In this document: piece by piece, positions 1 through 9,480 of the stretch
Position numbering within the stretch: the first letter of the stretch is position 1
Layout: the number at the start of each line of letters is the position of its first letter
Source of the DNA: AWTP1-13 sp963832445
Lineage (GTDB): Bacteria > Pseudomonadota > Alphaproteobacteria > Rhizobiales > Hyphomicrobiaceae
Direction of reading: 5' to 3'
Assembly (NCBI GenBank): GCA_963832445.1
Contig: CAWHUM010000009.1
Span: 124,001 to 188,000 of the forward strand
DNA length: 64,000 nt
Made by a program: the position numbers and the translations under genes
Notes under the pieces: model-generated
The model's input: the letters and a program-made list of their open reading frames with translations, nothing else
What the model was told of the DNA's origin: nothing
The model's database searches: none

Positions 1-1
1 T

Positions 2-574
2 CGGCTGGCCCGCGCGGCGCCGTTCCTGCTTGTAATGGCGGTTGGCATCTATCTCTATCACGTCGCCAATCAGTTCGATTTCGTCGCCCGTCAGGGCCAG
101 GCGGGTCCCGATCTTTGGCCCAAGATTGTCCTGGGGCTCATGCTGCTGGCCTCCGCATGGGGTGCTCTGCAGGCCCTGACGCAACGGAGCGACGCGCAGG
201 AGATGAGCTTGCTGGTGCGCGCGGCAACGCGCGCCGTCGGCAAGGAGGAGGAGGCTCGGCAGAACCTCGACGCCGAGGCGGGCTCCGCCGACCAGCGTAC
301 GCCGCTGCGCGCCTTCGCCGCGATCCTGGCACTGTTGGTGTTCGTCGGGTGCATCGCCTACGTGGGGTTCACGCTGGCGTCGTTTGTCCTGATGTTCGCC
401 ATCATGCTGCTGGCGGGCTACAGGCGGCCGTTCGTGGCCGCCCTTATCTCCCTCATCGGTGCACTGTCCTTCTTTTTCGTGTTCCAGCGCGTGGCGTACG
501 TTTCTCTGCCCCTTGGCGTCGGCCCCTTTAGGGAGCTGTCGATCTGGCTGATGGCCATCATCGGAGTGCGCTAG
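2..574 (+). CDS. tctB: TctB-type small subunit of a tripartite tricarboxylate transporter (5' end cut)
   Basis: This is the small four-helix membrane subunit of a TTT-family carboxylate importer. The reading frame is open from base 2 (RLARAAPFLL...), so the real start lies before the window and the ATG at 35 is internal. Hydrophobic segments are visible near the N-terminus, around residues 25-45, and in two C-terminal stretches (FAAILALLVFVGCIAYVGF and following). A charged central loop separates the halves, as is usual for TctB. The stop overlaps the GTG start of tctA by one base, so the two are co-translated. The TctC binding protein is not in the window and may lie upstream. Confidence 0.85.
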   Translation, partial: RLARAAPFLLVMAVGIYLYHVANQFDFVARQGQAGPDLWPKIVLGLMLLASAWGALQALTQRSDAQEMSLLVRAATRAVGKEEEARQNLDAEAGSADQRTPLRAFAAILALLVFVGCIAYVGFTLASFVLMFAIMLLAGYRRPFVAALISLIGALSFFFVFQRVAYVSLPLGVGPFRELSIWLMAIIGVR

Positions 575-2169
575 TGGAGCTCCTCACGAACCTCGCGCAC
601 GGGTTTGGAGCCGTCTTTCAGCCCATCAATCTCCTGGTGCTCGCGGTCGGTCTGGTGCTTGGCTTGATCGTGGCCGTGCTGCCCGGCCTCACGCTCGTGA
701 TGGGCGTGGTTCTGGCCCTCCCGTTCACCTACGGCATGGGCATCGTTCCAGCACTCATACTGCTGACGGCCATGTATGTGTCGGGGACCTATGGCGGCGC
801 CTTCACCTCCATTCTTTTCCGCATTCCGGGGGAGCCAATGGACGTCCCCCTGCTCTGGGACGGATACGCGATGGCGCGCGCCGGGGAACCGGCACTCGCC
901 CTCGGCTGGACGCTGTTTTCCGCCCTGGCCGGCGGCCTTGTCGCCGCGACCGCGATGGTGCTGCTGTCGGGGCCGGTCGCCAATCTAGCCCTGCGCTTGT
1001 CGACGCCCGAGTATTTCGCCGTGATCCTGCTCGGCCTCTCCTCGGTCGTGACGCTCGGCGGCAGCTCCATGCCCAAGGCGTTGATCTCGCTTTCGCTCGG
1101 CCTGCTGATCGCCAGCGTCGGCACCGACTCGACCTTCGGCACGATGCGCTTTGCCTTCGAAATCCCGATGCTCGAGGACGGCATCGAATACATTCTGGTG
1201 ATGGTCGGCGCTTACGGGCTCGGGGAGGTTCTTACCCGGATCGAGCAGCGCAGCGGCAGCGCGAGCGTGCAGGGGGTCACCGCCATCAGCACACGACTGC
1301 CGAGCCTGCGGGCCATTGCCGCGCTTAAGGCCACCTTCACGCGCAGCGCAATCCTCGGCTTCGTGATTGGGGTCATCCCTGGCGCAGGCGCAACCATTGC
1401 CTCGTTCGTCAGCTACGGCATCGAAGGCCAGTACGGACGCCGGCGCCGCGAGCTCGGGCAGGGCATTGCCGAGGGCATCGTCGCTCCGCAGACGGCCGCC
1501 ACGGCCTCGGTGGGGGGTGCCATGGTGCCGCTGCTCACGCTCGGCATTCCAGGCTCCGGCGCAACCGCCATCATCATGGCGGCGTTTCTGCTGCACGGGA
1601 TCCAGCCCGGCCCGCACGTGTTCTTCAAATCTGGCGACATCGTCTACACGGTCTTCGCGTCGGTGTTCGTCGGCGTCATCGGCATGTGCATCCTCGGCTA
1701 TTTCGCCATCAAGCTGCTGGTGAAGGTGCTGGATTTCCCAGAGGCGATCACGTCCGCGTTCGTCGTCATGTTCTGCTTCATGGGCGCCATGGCTTCCCGT
1801 TCCACGACCGGCGACCTTTGGCTCATCGTCGCTTTCGGTATCCTGGGCTTCCTGTTTGAGCGCTTCAGGTTTCCAATCGCACCCATGGTGCTCGGCGCAA
1901 TTCTGGGACCGCTCGCGGAAACGAGCTTCATGACGACGATGATCAGCTTTCACAACGATTGGACCGTCTTCTTCACGCGCCCCATCAGCGGCTCGGTGAT
2001 GGTGCTGTGCATCCTTGCCTTGGTCTACCCGATCTATAGCCATTGGCGCGATCGCACGGCCTTAGGCTTACCTCGGGGGGCAGGCTTCCCTGAATGTCGG
2101 CTGGATGACAGACAGGCGCATAAGGATTGTGGAGGCTTTTCGCACCTTGACGGAGCGCGCAGCGCATGA
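574..2169 (+). CDS. tctA: TctA-type large permease subunit of a tripartite tricarboxylate transporter
   Basis: This is the large channel-forming subunit (531 residues, slightly longer than the usual 500) of a TTT-family secondary transporter for di- or tricarboxylates. It has about a dozen hydrophobic segments and the family's glycine-rich repeats, for example GLTLVMGVVLALPFTYGMG near residue 40 and IPGAGATIASF near residue 270. The GTG start shares its G with the tctB stop. The last 30 residues are hydrophilic and atypical. The end overlaps the ATG of the following oxidoreductase. Context suggests uptake of the carboxylate handled by the glmSLE/enolase operon downstream. The substrate cannot be read from the sequence. 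Confidence 0.9.
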   Translation: MELLTNLAHGFGAVFQPINLLVLAVGLVLGLIVAVLPGLTLVMGVVLALPFTYGMGIVPALILLTAMYVSGTYGGAFTSILFRIPGEPMDVPLLWDGYAMARAGEPALALGWTLFSALAGGLVAATAMVLLSGPVANLALRLSTPEYFAVILLGLSSVVTLGGSSMPKALISLSLGLLIASVGTDSTFGTMRFAFEIPMLEDGIEYILVMVGAYGLGEVLTRIEQRSGSASVQGVTAISTRLPSLRAIAALKATFTRSAILGFVIGVIPGAGATIASFVSYGIEGQYGRRRRELGQGIAEGIVAPQTAATASVGGAMVPLLTLGIPGSGATAIIMAAFLLHGIQPGPHVFFKSGDIVYTVFASVFVGVIGMCILGYFAIKLLVKVLDFPEAITSAFVVMFCFMGAMASRSTTGDLWLIVAFGILGFLFERFRFPIAPMVLGAILGPLAETSFMTTMISFHNDWTVFFTRPISGSVMVLCILALVYPIYSHWRDRTALGLPRGAGFPECRLDDRQAHKDCGGFSHLDGARSA

Positions 2170-3161
2170 AGGCGGTACAGATCCACGGGTTCGGCGGGCC
2201 TGATGCACTCGTCCTTGACGAGCTGCCTATCCCCTCGCCGGGGGAGGGCGAGGTTCTCGTCAAGCTCGAGTTGGCGGGCGTCAACTATATCGACGTCTAT
2301 ATGCGCAACGGCAGCTACAACCGGTCGCAGACCTATCGCACGCCGCTGCCGATGACGCTCGGCATGGAAGGGGGTGGAACGGTCGCCGCACTCGGGCCCG
2401 GCAGCAAAAGGCTTCTCGGTGGGTGAGCGTGTCGCTTACTGCTTGGCTCGAGGCTCGTATGCCGAGTACGCCGTGGTGCCTGAGGGCAAGCTCGTGCGCG
2501 TGCCCGCCAACATAGCCGTTTCCATCGCCACCACTCTGATGTTGCAGGGCGCGACCGCGCACTACCTGACGCACTCCGCCTTCAAGCTGGGCCTGGGGCA
2601 ACACCTGCCTCGTGCACGCAGGCGCCGGCGGCGTCGGCCAGCTTCTGGTCCAGCTCGCCAAGAGAAGCGGTGCGCGGCGTCATTGCGACGGTCGGCACGC
2701 CGAGAAGGCGGAGTTGGCCAAGGCACGCGGGGCCGACGCCACGATACTCTATCGCGACGTCGACTTCCGCGAGGAGGTCCTGCGGCTGACCTCCGGCAAG
2801 GGTGTCGATGTCGTCTACGATTCGGTCGGTCGCGACACCCTTCCGAGCAGCCTGCGATCGCTGAAGCGGCGCGGCACCTGCGTCAGCTTCGGCGCCAGCT
2901 CGGGCCAGCCGGCGCCCATCGAGCTGCTCGAGCTGGCCGAGGCTGGCTCCGTGTTTCTCACGCGTCCGCATCTCGCCGACTACATGGCGTCACTCGAGGA
3001 GATCGCGTGCGCGCGCCGACGATCTGTTCAAGGCCGTCGAGGAAGGCGCCCTCGACGTCGCCATCGACACCACATTGCCGCTCGCCCAGGTCCGGCGGGC
3101 GCACGAGTTGATCGAAGGGCGCACCACGCGAGGCAAGCTGCTTTTGAGCATTGCAGCATGA
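2166..3161 (+). pseudogene. Quinone oxidoreductase-like (zinc-independent MDR family), broken by several frameshifts
   Basis: The pieces read as one NADPH:quinone oxidoreductase of the medium-chain dehydrogenase family. The N-terminus is MKAVQIHGFGGPDALVL. The middle carries GFSVGERVAYCLARGSYAEYAV. The nucleotide-binding motif is AGAGGVGQLLVQLAK, and the C-terminus ends in RGKLLLSIAA. The frame changes near 2,405 (an extra A in an AAAA run), near 2,595-2,610, twice close together near 2,665-2,703, and near 3,005. That makes about five indels within 1 kb. Whether these are real mutations or sequencing errors cannot be told here. If functional it would reduce enones or quinones. Confidence 0.8.
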
Positions 3162-3186
3162 GACCCACAGATTCCGGCGGCCCGTG

Positions 3187-4277
3187 ATGATCGAAGAGGT
3201 CAAGCTCTCCAGACTGCGCATCCCGCTTGCAAAGCCCTACAAACTGGCATTCGGAGACGTCACGCATTTCGATACCCTGCTGGTCGAACTCGTTGCGGAC
3301 GGGCGCCCCGGCTTCGGCGAGGCCACGATCCTCAACGGCTACACGGATGAGACTGTCGAGGGCAGTTGGGTGCTGGCACAGGCGCTGGCGCACAAATTGC
3401 GCGGCCTTTCGCACCGAGGCCGCGCACCGGACGCTCGAGGCAGACATGCGCCGCGGCGCCGTTCACAGTCACGGCTTTCGGGACGGCCCTGGAGATGGCA
3501 GCAGGCCACCCTCTCCTGCACATCAAGAGGCCTACCGCCGTGCCGCTGCTCTTCGGGATCAACGCCACTGATCCCGCCGGCATCGAGCGAGAGCTCGAAG
3601 GCGCACTCGATGGCGGCTATCGCACCCTCAAGATAAAGGCGGGCTTCGATCTCGAGGCAGATCTCGCACGCGTTGCCCTTATCCAGGGCTTGAACCGCGG
3701 CCGCGCCAGGCTCCGCATCGATGCCAACCAGGGCTACTCCAAGGACGACGGCTGCACCTTCGCGCGCCGGGTGTCGCCGGATTCGGTACAGCTGCTGGAG
3801 CAGCCGTGCCACGCCAGGGACTGGGACGCCGCACGGGCCGTCGCGGAAGCATCATGCGTTCCGCTCATGCTCGATGAATCGATCTACGACATGGCCGACA
3901 TCGAGCGCGCGGCCCGCATCGGCGCTACTTTCGTCAAGCTCAAGCTGATGAAACTCGGCAGCCTGGACGCCCTCGCGCGTGGCCTCGCCCGTATTCGCGA
4001 GCTCGGCATGACGCCGGTGCTCGGCAATGGCGTCGCAAGCGATATCGGCTGCTGGATGGAAGCCTGTGTTGCCAGCGCCCTGATCGACAATGCCGGTGAG
4101 ATGAACGGCTTTCTTCGCCAGCGCGAAGTCCTGGTGCACGCGCCTATTGCGGTTGAGGCCGGCTCCATGGTGCTCGAGCCTGGCTTCGTGCCGGCCCTGC
4201 ATCGCGAGCGGGTGCGCCGCTTCATGACCGACCAAATCTCCGCTCGCGCCCCCGCTGCGAAGGAGAAGGCGCTGTGA
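3187..4277 (+). pseudogene. Enolase-superfamily (mandelate racemase/muconate cycloisomerase type) enzyme, two frameshifts
   Basis: The N-terminal capping domain starts MIEEVKLSRLRIPLAKPYKL. The barrel carries the expected catalytic set: a KxK pair in LKIKAGF, metal ligands in RIDANQGY, EQP and LMLDES, and a second-side lysine in FVKLKLMKLGS. This is the muconate-cycloisomerase/dipeptide-epimerase pattern rather than methylaspartate ammonia-lyase. The frame changes near 3,407 and back near 3,453; between these points the third frame encodes the missing segment (FRTEAAHRTLEADMRRGA). The stop overlaps the GTG start of glmS by four bases, which implies co-translation and a related role. The substrate is unknown. 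Confidence 0.75.
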
Positions 4278-4765
4278 CCTCACCGGCCAACCTGATCGAG
4301 GCACAGGCCATGGGCTCGGCAAAGAACCGCATGCTGGTGACGGGCGTCATCGGCTCCGATACCCACATCGTCGGCAACCGCATCCTGTCGCTGGCGCTGG
4401 AGAAGGCCGGTTTCAGGGTCGTGTCGCTCGGCGCGCTGACGCCGGCAAGCGACTTCATCAAGGCGGCGGTGGAAACAGCCGCGGACGCCATACTGGTCTC
4501 ATCGCTCTATGGCCAGGGCGAGCTCGACTGCCGCGGCTTCCGCGACATGTGCGTGGAGGCCGGACTGGATGACATCCTGCTCTATGTCGGCGGCAACCTG
4601 GTGGTCGGCAAGCGAAGCTGGCAGGAAACGGAGAAGACATTTCTCGACATGGGCTTCGACCGCGCCTTCGCGCCGGGCACGCGCACGCCGGATGTGATCC
4701 GGCTATTGAACGAAGACTTCGCGGCGCGTGCGCAAGGCAGGCGCACCGCAGCCGTCCAGCCGTAG
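4274..4765 (+). CDS. glmS: Glutamate (methylaspartate) mutase sigma subunit, cobalamin-binding
   Basis: This is the small B12-binding subunit of a glutamate mutase-type carbon-skeleton mutase (163 residues; the family is about 140). The cobalamin motif DxHxxG is present as GSDTHIVGNRIL near residue 28, with the histidine that would coordinate cobalt. The later ILVSSLYGQGELDCRGF and LYVGGNLVVGK segments are characteristic. It starts with GTG inside the stop of the enolase-type gene. The C-terminal 20 residues are extra and basic. It acts in the cytoplasm with GlmE, whose gene lies two genes downstream. The partner and the order are as in known glm/mut clusters. Confidence 0.92.
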   Translation: MTSPANLIEAQAMGSAKNRMLVTGVIGSDTHIVGNRILSLALEKAGFRVVSLGALTPASDFIKAAVETAADAILVSSLYGQGELDCRGFRDMCVEAGLDDILLYVGGNLVVGKRSWQETEKTFLDMGFDRAFAPGTRTPDVIRLLNEDFAARAQGRRTAAVQP

Positions 4766-4773
4766 CTCCGCCC

Positions 4774-6198
4774 ATGTCCACCGCGCTGCTCATCGATTTT
4801 GGATCGACCTACACGAAGCTGCGGGCGATCGACCTCGATGAGGCCCGTGTCCTGGCCAATGCACAAGGTCCCTCGACGGTGACGAGCGATGTGACGGTCG
4901 GGCTCGACGCTGCGCTTGCCGACCTCGAGAGCAAGCTTGGTGGCTTGCCTGCGTTCAAGCATCGGCTCGCCTCCTCCTCGGCGGCGGGAGGACTGCGCAT
5001 GGTGACCATCGGTCTGGTGCGCGAGCTGACTGCCGAGGCCGCCCGCCAGGCCGCACTCGGGGCCGGCGCCAAAGTGGTGGGCACGTTTGCCTATCGGTTG
5101 ACGCCGGCCGACGATCAGCGCATCGCCGAGCTCGCCCCCGACATCGTCCTGCTGGCGGGTGGAACCGACGGCGGCAACGGCGAAGTCATTCGCCACAACG
5201 CCACGCGCATCGCCCTGTCGGCGCTCGCTTGCCCGATTGTCGTCGCGGGCAATCGCGATGTCGCTCAGGATCTCGTTACCCTGCTTGCGCAGCACGGCAA
5301 GTCGGCGGTCTTGACCGAGAACGTGATGCCCACCTTCGGCGTGCTCGACATCGATCCGGCACGGGAGGCGATCCGCCAGGTGTTCATCGACCGCATCGTC
5401 CATGCCAAGGGTATCGATCGAGCGGCCGCCCGCTTCGACGCACTGCTGATGCCGACGCCCGCCGCCGTCATGGAGGGAGCACGCCTTCTCGCTGACGGAC
5501 CTTGCGGCCGCGGTGGGCTCGGAGACCTCCTCGTCATCGACATCGGCGGCGCCACCACGGATGTGCATTCGGTGTCTCTGGGTGCGCCATCGCGGGAAGG
5601 CGTCATCCAGCACGGGCTGCCGGAGCCGCGCGTCAAGCGCACCGTCGAAGGTGACCTCGGCATGCGCCACAACGCCGAGGCCATCGTCGACGCTATCGGC
5701 CTGGATGCTATCCGCGGCCGCAGCAGGCTCGCCACCGAGACCATCCAAGGGTTCCTGCGCAGGATCGCAGCGGACGTGGAGCATCTGCCGCAGAATGCGG
5801 AGGAAGCGGCGTTCGACGAGGCCCTGGCCTGGGCGGCGGTGCGCCTCGCCGTCGAGCGGCATGTCGGCACGGTGAAGATCGTGCAGACCGTGCAAGGCCC
5901 TGTCATGGTGCAGACCGGCAAGGACCTGACCGCGGTGACCAATGTTATCGGCACGGGCGGCCCTCTGGCGCATGGCACGACCCCCGCTACTGTGCTGCGG
6001 GCGGCTGTGGCGGACGGGAAAGAAGCCTCGTCCCTGCAGCCGGTGGCGCCGCGGCTGCTCGTGGATCGCGGCTATCTGCTCTATGCGGCGGGCCTTCTCG
6101 CCGCGGTCGAGCCCGAGCTCGCCTTCAATCTCGCAATGCAATCCTTGCAGCGTGTCGACAACGAGGGAAGCCATGGTTGCCATCGCCAGATTGCGTGA
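4774..6198 (+). CDS. glmL: Methylaspartate mutase accessory protein GlmL/MutL
   Basis: This ASKHA-fold ATPase of 474 residues is found between the S and E genes of glutamate mutase operons and is thought to maintain or reactivate the B12 enzyme. The N-terminal phosphate-binding loop is IDFGSTYTKLRAID. The second is DIGGATTDVHSV near residue 255. The segment VLLAGGTDGGN is diagnostic of the family. It starts nine bases after glmS. The stop lies 26 bases inside glmE, which suggests translational coupling. The frame is intact. Confidence 0.92.
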   Translation: MSTALLIDFGSTYTKLRAIDLDEARVLANAQGPSTVTSDVTVGLDAALADLESKLGGLPAFKHRLASSSAAGGLRMVTIGLVRELTAEAARQAALGAGAKVVGTFAYRLTPADDQRIAELAPDIVLLAGGTDGGNGEVIRHNATRIALSALACPIVVAGNRDVAQDLVTLLAQHGKSAVLTENVMPTFGVLDIDPAREAIRQVFIDRIVHAKGIDRAAARFDALLMPTPAAVMEGARLLADGPCGRGGLGDLLVIDIGGATTDVHSVSLGAPSREGVIQHGLPEPRVKRTVEGDLGMRHNAEAIVDAIGLDAIRGRSRLATETIQGFLRRIAADVEHLPQNAEEAAFDEALAWAAVRLAVERHVGTVKIVQTVQGPVMVQTGKDLTAVTNVIGTGGPLAHGTTPATVLRAAVADGKEASSLQPVAPRLLVDRGYLLYAAGLLAAVEPELAFNLAMQSLQRVDNEGSHGCHRQIA

Positions 6199-7673
6199 GG
6201 CCAAGCCCCCACTGTCCGCGGCCCGGATACCGATCGACGATTTCGAGCGTATGCGCCGCGAGAACCTCGCACGCTGGCCGACGGGAGCCCTCGTCGATAT
6301 CGACGAGGCCGTGGCCTATCACCGCGCATTGCCTCTGCACAAGCAGCTCGCCTGGGTCATGCGCAAGGCCGACGCGGAAGGCCGCTGCCTGACGCAACCT
6401 CGCGGCGGCTTCGGCACGCTCGAGCTTCAGCTCGAGCTGATGCGCGAGCTAGATACCGCCGGCATGGCCGACATCGTTCCCACCACGACCGACAGCTATA
6501 CGCGCAACGAGCAGTGGGCCAACGCCGAGCGCGGCATCGAGGAGAGCAGGAAGGCCGGGCGCTCGATGCTCAACGGCTTCCCCATGGTCAACTACGGACC
6601 ACGGGAGACGCGCAAACTGATCGAGGCCATCGACAAGCCCGCAATCGTGCTGTCAGGAACATCGTTCCCGAGGCTGACCTCGGAAGTGGGCTACGCCGCC
6701 GGGTTCTCCGGCTATCTGGGCTCGGGCCTCGCCTACACGGTCTCCTACACCAAGGAGACATCGCTCGAGGAGGGCATCAGGAACTACCAGTATCTCGATC
6801 GCCTGGCGGCGCTGTACGCGAGCAAGGGCGTCGAGCTGCACCGGCGCCAGCCGGGCTTCCTCACCGGCACCAACATCCCGCCCTCCATTGCCATCATCAC
6901 CTGCATCATCGATGCGTTGCTGGCCGCCGGACAGGGCGTGAAGCACTACGGCCTCGAGCTCGGCCAGACGCTCCATCTCGTGCAGGACGCCGCGGCCATC
7001 AGGATGTGCCGCGCCCTGGTGCAGGAGTATCTCGTCAAGTTCGGCTTCACCGACGTGTTCACGCCTGTGACCTCGCTGCACTGGATGGGCGCGTGGCCGC
7101 ACGACGAAGCGCAGGCGTCGGCGCTGATCGCCTACGGCGGCACGCTGGCAGCCGTCAGGTGGCGCCGTGTCGATCACCACCAAGTCGACGCACGAGGCCT
7201 TTGGGATTCCCACGCCGAAGGCGAACGCCGACGCCTTGCGCATGACGCGCATGGCGATCTATCTCGCGCGCAACCTGAAGGTCGATTCGACGCCGGAGTT
7301 CGGCAGCGAATGCGATCTGATCCGCCGCGAGGTCGTGCCGGTAGTCGACAAGATCCTGGAGATGGGAGACGGGGACGCCGCCCTCGGCACGATCCGCGCC
7401 GCGGAGGCAGGCGTTCTCGACATTCCCTGGTCGCCGAACCGCTGGGTCAGGAGCCGCATCATGCCGGCACGCGACGCGGATGGCTGCTTGCGCATTCTCT
7501 CGCCCGGCGACATGCCCATTCCCCGCGATGTGCTCCAGGTCCATGAGGCGGCGCTCAGACGACGCGCGGAGGCCGAGGGGGTGGCCTATGGAGACGATCT
7601 GGCCGTGACCAGTGTCTTCGAGCTGTCGGAGCCCCTGACGCGGCTGATGCCGGCCCTTACGGGACAGCTGTGA
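6173..7673 (+). pseudogene. glmE: Glutamate (methylaspartate) mutase epsilon subunit, one frameshift
   Basis: This is the catalytic TIM-barrel subunit that interconverts glutamate and 3-methylaspartate with adenosylcobalamin supplied by GlmS. The start at 6,173 has a GAGGGAAG ribosome-binding site inside the end of glmL. The first 330 residues are uninterrupted and contain LTQPRGGFGTLEL, PTTTDSYTRN and PGFLTGTNIPPSIAI. A single-base change near 7,158 moves the frame; the continuation (SGGAVSITTKSTHEAFGIP) runs to the stop at 7,673. The corrected length, about 500 residues, matches the family. The change is not in a homopolymer. If it is real, the mutase is dead. Confidence 0.88.
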
Positions 7674-7704
7674 CGCAACACCGAGGCGGCCGCTCCAGCG
7701 AGGT

Positions 7705-9480
7705 TCAGGCTGGGCGCTGCGGACGCATGTCGTCGCGATTGATACCCGCCACCACAACCGGCTTCTTCATCGCGTCGCGCCGGAACGGCTCGCCCAGTTC
7801 CTGGTTGAGAACGACCTCGATGAAGGTCTTCACGCCCTGCCTCTGCGCCTCGCAGGAATCTTTCAGCGCCGAGGTGAGCTCGTCCTGGGTCTTGACCGTT
7901 ACGCCCTTGAGGCCGCAACCCATCGCCACGCGCGCGAAGCTCACATCGGGGTCGAGCTCGGTGCCGACGAAATTGTCGTCGTACCACAGCGTCGTGTTGC
8001 GCTTCTCCGCGCCCCATTGATAGTTGCGGAAGATCACCATTGTGATGCCTGGCCACTCCTTGCGTCCGATCGAGCTCATCTCGCTCATGGAGATGCCGAA
8101 GGCGCCGTCTCCCGCGAAGCCGACCACGGGCACATCCGGGCAGCCGATCTTGGCGCCGATGATCGAGGGGAAACCGTAGCCGCACGGGCCGAACAGGCCG
8201 GGCGCCAGATATTTGCGTCCCTGCTCGAACGTCGGATAGGCGTTGCCGATGGCGCAGTTGTTGCCGATGTCGCTCGAGATGATCGCGTCCTTGGGAAGTC
8301 CCGCCTGGATCGCGCGCCAGGCTTGGCGCGGCGACATCCGCTCGGGCTCGCGCTTGCGCGCCCGATCGTTCCAGGTCGTGCCCGCATCGTCGTCTTCGTG
8401 GTCCATGCTGGAGAGGGCCTGCAGCCATGCCGACTTGGTCTTGTGGACGAGCGCCTTGCGCTCGTCCCGACCCGCATTGCCGGCCGTCGGCGACAGCGCG
8501 GCCAGAATCTGCCGGGCGACGAGCTTGGCATCGCCGCAGACGCCGACGGACACGGGCTTCGTCAGACCGATCCGGTCCGGGTTGATGTCGACCTGGATGA
8601 TCCGAGCCTTCTTCGGCCAGTAGTCGATGCCGTATCCCGGCAAGGTCGAGAACGGATTGAGGCGTGTGCCGAGCGCCAGCACCACGTCAGCCTTTGCAAT
8701 CAGCTCCATTGCGGCCTTCGAGCCGTTGTAGCCGAGGGGGCCGACCGCGAGCCGATGGCTGCCGGGGAAGCTGTCGTTGTGCTGATACCCGCTGCACACG
8801 GGCGCATCGAGCTTCTCGGCGAGCGCCACGCAGTCCGCGATCGCATTGCCGATGACGACGCCCGCGCCCGACAGGATAACGGGAAACTTTGCTTCCGACA
8901 GGAACTTGGCAGCATCGGCGATTGCTTTCGCACCACCCGCGGGGCGCTCGAACTCGACGATCGCCGGCAGAGCGATGTCGATCACCTGGGTCCAGAAGTC
9001 GCGAGGGATGTTGATCTGGGCAGGCGCCGCCAGCCGCTTCGCTCTCATGATGACGCGGTTCAACACCTCCGCAACGCGCGAGGGGTCGCGCACCTCCTCT
9101 TGGTAGCAGACCATGTCGCGGAACAGCGCCATCTGCTCGACTTCCTGGAAGCCCCCCTGGCCAATGGTCTTGTTGGCGGCCTGCGGCGTCACGAGCAGCA
9201 TCGGCGTGTGATTCCAGTAGGCGGTCTTGACAGAGGTGACGAAGTTGGTGATCCCGGGCCCGTTCTGCGCGATGCACATAGCGATCTTGCCGGTTGAACG
9301 GGTGTAGCCATCGGCCATGATGGCGCCGTTGCCCTCGTGCGCGACGTCCCAGAAAGTGATGCCCGCCTTCGGGAACAGGTCGGAGATCGGCATGAACGCC
9401 GAGCCGATGATGCCGAACACGTGCTCGATGCCATGCATCTGCAGGACCTTCACGAAGGCCTCTTCGGTCGTCATCTTCAT
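7705..9480 (-). CDS. xsc: Sulfoacetaldehyde acetyltransferase
   Basis: This thiamine-diphosphate enzyme converts sulfoacetaldehyde and phosphate to acetyl phosphate and sulfite. It is 591 residues, the usual length. The N-terminal half has the Xsc-specific run FGIIGSAFMPISD, the catalytic-Glu region AHEGNGAIMADGYTR and QAANKTIGQGGFQEVEQMA. The ThDP/Mg motif GDG...N appears as GFAGDGAFGISM followed by FRNYQWGAEK. The start is set by the ATGA overlap with the upstream ligase alpha-subunit gene. It is the last gene of a four-gene operon and converges with glmE (31 bp between stops). The product assignment is strong because Xsc is distinct from other ThDP enzymes. Confidence 0.95.
   Translation of the reverse strand: MKMTTEEAFVKVLQMHGIEHVFGIIGSAFMPISDLFPKAGITFWDVAHEGNGAIMADGYTRSTGKIAMCIAQNGPGITNFVTSVKTAYWNHTPMLLVTPQAANKTIGQGGFQEVEQMALFRDMVCYQEEVRDPSRVAEVLNRVIMRAKRLAAPAQINIPRDFWTQVIDIALPAIVEFERPAGGAKAIADAAKFLSEAKFPVILSGAGVVIGNAIADCVALAEKLDAPVCSGYQHNDSFPGSHRLAVGPLGYNGSKAAMELIAKADVVLALGTRLNPFSTLPGYGIDYWPKKARIIQVDINPDRIGLTKPVSVGVCGDAKLVARQILAALSPTAGNAGRDERKALVHKTKSAWLQALSSMDHEDDDAGTTWNDRARKREPERMSPRQAWRAIQAGLPKDAIISSDIGNNCAIGNAYPTFEQGRKYLAPGLFGPCGYGFPSIIGAKIGCPDVPVVGFAGDGAFGISMSEMSSIGRKEWPGITMVIFRNYQWGAEKRNTTLWYDDNFVGTELDPDVSFARVAMGCGLKGVTVKTQDELTSALKDSCEAQRQGVKTFIEVVLNQELGEPFRRDAMKKPVVVAGINRDDMRPQRPA

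Noticed and set aside
4582..6204. 540-codon minus-strand frame opposite glmL
   Set aside because: It has no motifs or ribosome-binding site and lies wholly antisense to glmL, whose motifs are unambiguous.
8017..9297. 426-codon plus-strand frame opposite xsc
   Set aside because: It is antisense to a clearly recognised gene; the Arg/Asp/Ala/His-rich composition is a codon-bias shadow.
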